7,229 nt of DNA from Neorhizobium sp. UBA7851 (GTDB lineage Bacteria > Pseudomonadota > Alphaproteobacteria > Rhizobiales > Rhizobiaceae). The position numbers and the translations under genes are program-made. Where the stretch lies: positions 34,556 to 41,784 of the forward strand of contig DLSX01000233.1 of the NCBI GenBank assembly GCA_002500765.1, written 5' to 3'. The notes under the pieces are model-generated. The model was not told the DNA's origin and did no database searches. It saw only the letters and a program-made list of their open reading frames with translations. Numbering within the stretch: the stretch's first letter is position 1; every line of letters starts with the position of its first letter. Below, in pieces: positions 6,248 through 7,229 of the stretch.

Positions 6248-6307
6248 CGGGGTGGAAAATCAGTGGTTCCGAAAACAGAAGACTATTAACCACGAGGTTA
6301 CCATGGT

Positions 6308-6315
6308 CCTTTACC
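6308..6315 (+). promoter_or_regulatory. Element CCTTTACC, 29 nt before the co-polymerase start
   Basis: Reads CCTTTACC on the plus strand and ends exactly 29 nt before the ATG at 6345. It is the partner of the copy at 6240-6247. It extends to TTTACCAT, part of a TTACCAT direct repeat with the copy at 6298. Confidence 0.4.
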
Positions 6316-6332
6316 ATCCGCTCGATTGAGAC

Positions 6333-6338
6333 GGGGAG
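6333..6338 (+). promoter_or_regulatory. Ribosome binding site deciding the co-polymerase start
   Basis: GGGGAG ends 6 nt before the ATG at 6345, an ideal spacing. A nearer ATG at 6340 is only one nt away and in another frame, so it is excluded. Confidence 0.75.
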
Positions 6339-6344
6339 TATGCG

Positions 6345-7229
6345 ATGTCGGGTGCCAGCGGTAATTACCAGGACGTGGATATCGATCTTGGCCGCGTGAT
6401 TGCCGCCGTGTGGGCGCGCAAGGGTCGGATCATCGCCGTTACAGCCTTTGCCGCGGTCGCCTCGCTCGCCATCACCAGCATGATGACGCCGAGCTATAAG
6501 GCTGAGACAAGGCTTCTGATCGAATCCCGTTCTCCCAATCTGACGGGCGGAGAGGCGGCTGCTGCCGCCAACGATCCCGTGCTCGACAGCCTCAACATCA
6601 CCAGCCAGGCGCAGCTTCTGCAATCGACGGATCTGATCCGTCGTGTAGCGCGTGAACTCAACCTTGCGCAATATAAGGAATTCGACCCGGCCGCGCGATC
6701 CGCGCTGCCCGATCTTCTTGTCATGGCAGGCCTGAAGCCTGATCCGATGGCGCTCGATCCTGAGGATCGCGTCGTGGAGAAATTCCGTGAGCGGCTCGAA
6801 GTCTACGCGGTCGAAAATTCGCGCGTGATCGGGGTCGAGTTCTCCTCGCACGACCCTGTTCTCGCCTCCGCGATTCCGAACAAGATGGCCGAGGTCTATC
6901 TGCAGCTGCAGAGCGGCGCGAAGCTCGATACCCATTCGGAAACGGCCAAATGGCTGGAACCGGAGATCGCCAACCTCACGCAGAGGGTGAGAGAGGCAGA
7001 GAGCAAGGTTGCGGACTATCGCTCCAGCAATGGCCTGTTTCAGACGACCGAAACCAGCAGCTTCTCCAGCCAGCAGTTGAACGATATTTCCACCGAGCTG
7101 GCACGCGTGCGCGGCGAACGCGCCAATGCCGAAGCGAGGGCGGAAAACGTCCGCACCGCGCTCGCTGCCGGGCGCGCGCCGGATACGATCGCGGATGTCG
7201 TCGGTTCGCAGGTCATCCAGCGGCTGGGC
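6345..7229 (+). CDS. Wzz/ExoP-type polysaccharide co-polymerase (partial, runs off the window)
   Basis: The first 295 residues of an inner-membrane chain-length and export protein of the PCP/Wzz class, open to the right edge with no stop. DVDIDLGRVIAAVWARKGR (10-28) is the typical cytoplasmic start, then a membrane helix (29-46) and TPSYKAETRLLIE (48-60), the beginning of the periplasmic Wzz domain. LLQSTDLIRRVARELNL (91-107) and NSRVIGVEFSSHDPVLASAI (158-177) match the ExoP-like exopolysaccharide transport family. From about 198 a long coiled coil follows (TAKWLEPEIANLTQRVREAESKVADYR, then 243-275). Whether it ends in a tyrosine autokinase domain (Walker A/B, Tyr cluster), like Wzc and ExoP, cannot be seen. 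It is transcribed away from the other four genes but should work with the OPX protein across the envelope. Confidence 0.92.
   Translation, partial: MSGASGNYQDVDIDLGRVIAAVWARKGRIIAVTAFAAVASLAITSMMTPSYKAETRLLIESRSPNLTGGEAAAAANDPVLDSLNITSQAQLLQSTDLIRRVARELNLAQYKEFDPAARSALPDLLVMAGLKPDPMALDPEDRVVEKFRERLEVYAVENSRVIGVEFSSHDPVLASAIPNKMAEVYLQLQSGAKLDTHSETAKWLEPEIANLTQRVREAESKVADYRSSNGLFQTTETSSFSSQQLNDISTELARVRGERANAEARAENVRTALAAGRAPDTIADVVGSQVIQRLG

Larger units (their letters stand above)
6211..6344. promoter_or_regulatory. Divergent control region of the polysaccharide locus
   Basis: The 134 bp between the OPX and co-polymerase starts must hold promoters for both directions. It contains paired motifs: GGTTAA (6229-6234) with TTAACC (6286-6291), GGTAAAGG (6240-6247) with CCTTTACC (6308-6315), an inverted repeat TAACC-ACGA-GGTTA (6287-6300), and a palindrome ACCATGGT (6300-6307). 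TTACCAT occurs twice on the plus strand, at 6298 and 6311, 13 bp apart. TTAACCAC (6286-6293) and TTTACCAT (6310-6317) each differ at one base from TTAACCAT, a half-site known for CtrA. TATTAA (6284-6289) could be a -10 box for the rightward gene, without a good -35. I infer common regulation of both directions. Confidence 0.55.

Noticed and set aside
6246..6270. GGAAC on the minus strand (6270-6266) as an EcfG promoter for the OPX operon
   Set aside because: At 16 nt the -10 reads CGCC and at 17 nt GCCT, neither matching CGTT; a T run appears only after 20 nt, outside the accepted spacing.
6340..6342. ATG at 6340 as the co-polymerase start
   Set aside because: It is in a different frame and only one nt from the ribosome site, whereas the ATG at 6345 has 6-nt spacing and the full Wzz-type protein.
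6231..6935. Minus-strand open frame of 234 codons
   Set aside because: It is antisense to the co-polymerase, which carries clear Wzz features and an ideal ribosome site; it would also cross the divergent promoter region.

Overview
The window looks like chromosomal DNA of a rhizobial alphaproteobacterium (Rhizobiaceae: Rhizobium, Agrobacterium, Ensifer or a relative). The evidence is high-GC coding DNA, small proteins of types I recognise as common in rhizobia, a near-perfect promoter for the alphaproteobacterial stress sigma factor EcfG/RpoE2 (GGAAC-N16-CGTT), and a divergent Wzx/Wzy-type polysaccharide locus.

Left part (1-1508), all on the minus strand: the 5' half of a tRNA-Pro(GGG) cut by the window edge; a secreted, arginine-rich 112-residue protein with a clear intrinsic terminator; a 62-residue orphan protein; a 49-residue single-pass membrane protein at 997-1146 driven by the EcfG-type promoter; and a small XRE-family DNA-binding protein.

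Right part (1539-7229): a polysaccharide assembly and export locus. Reading leftwards from a 134-bp divergent control region are an outer-membrane export lipoprotein (OPX/Wza type), a GT4 glycosyltransferase, a polyprenyl-phosphate sugar phosphotransferase (initiating enzyme) and a Wzy/O-antigen-ligase-type polymerase, followed 30 bp later by the XRE protein. Reading rightwards is a Wzz/ExoP-type polysaccharide co-polymerase that runs off the window. The predicted flow is: the phosphotransferase loads the first sugar on undecaprenyl phosphate, the GT4 adds a sugar, Wzy polymerises in the periplasm, and the co-polymerase with the OPX controls chain length and moves the polymer out. No flippase and only one later glycosyltransferase are visible, so the locus must continue to the right or depend on genes elsewhere. 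By role the set resembles the holdfast (hfs) and unipolar-polysaccharide (upp) systems, but I cannot assign the polymer.

The points most worth checking are the EcfG promoter over the 49-residue gene, a weaker EcfG-like promoter over the secreted protein, and an 8-bp element (CCTTTACC) placed exactly 29 nt before the start codon of both divergent genes. I see no CRISPR array, insertion sequence or phage gene.
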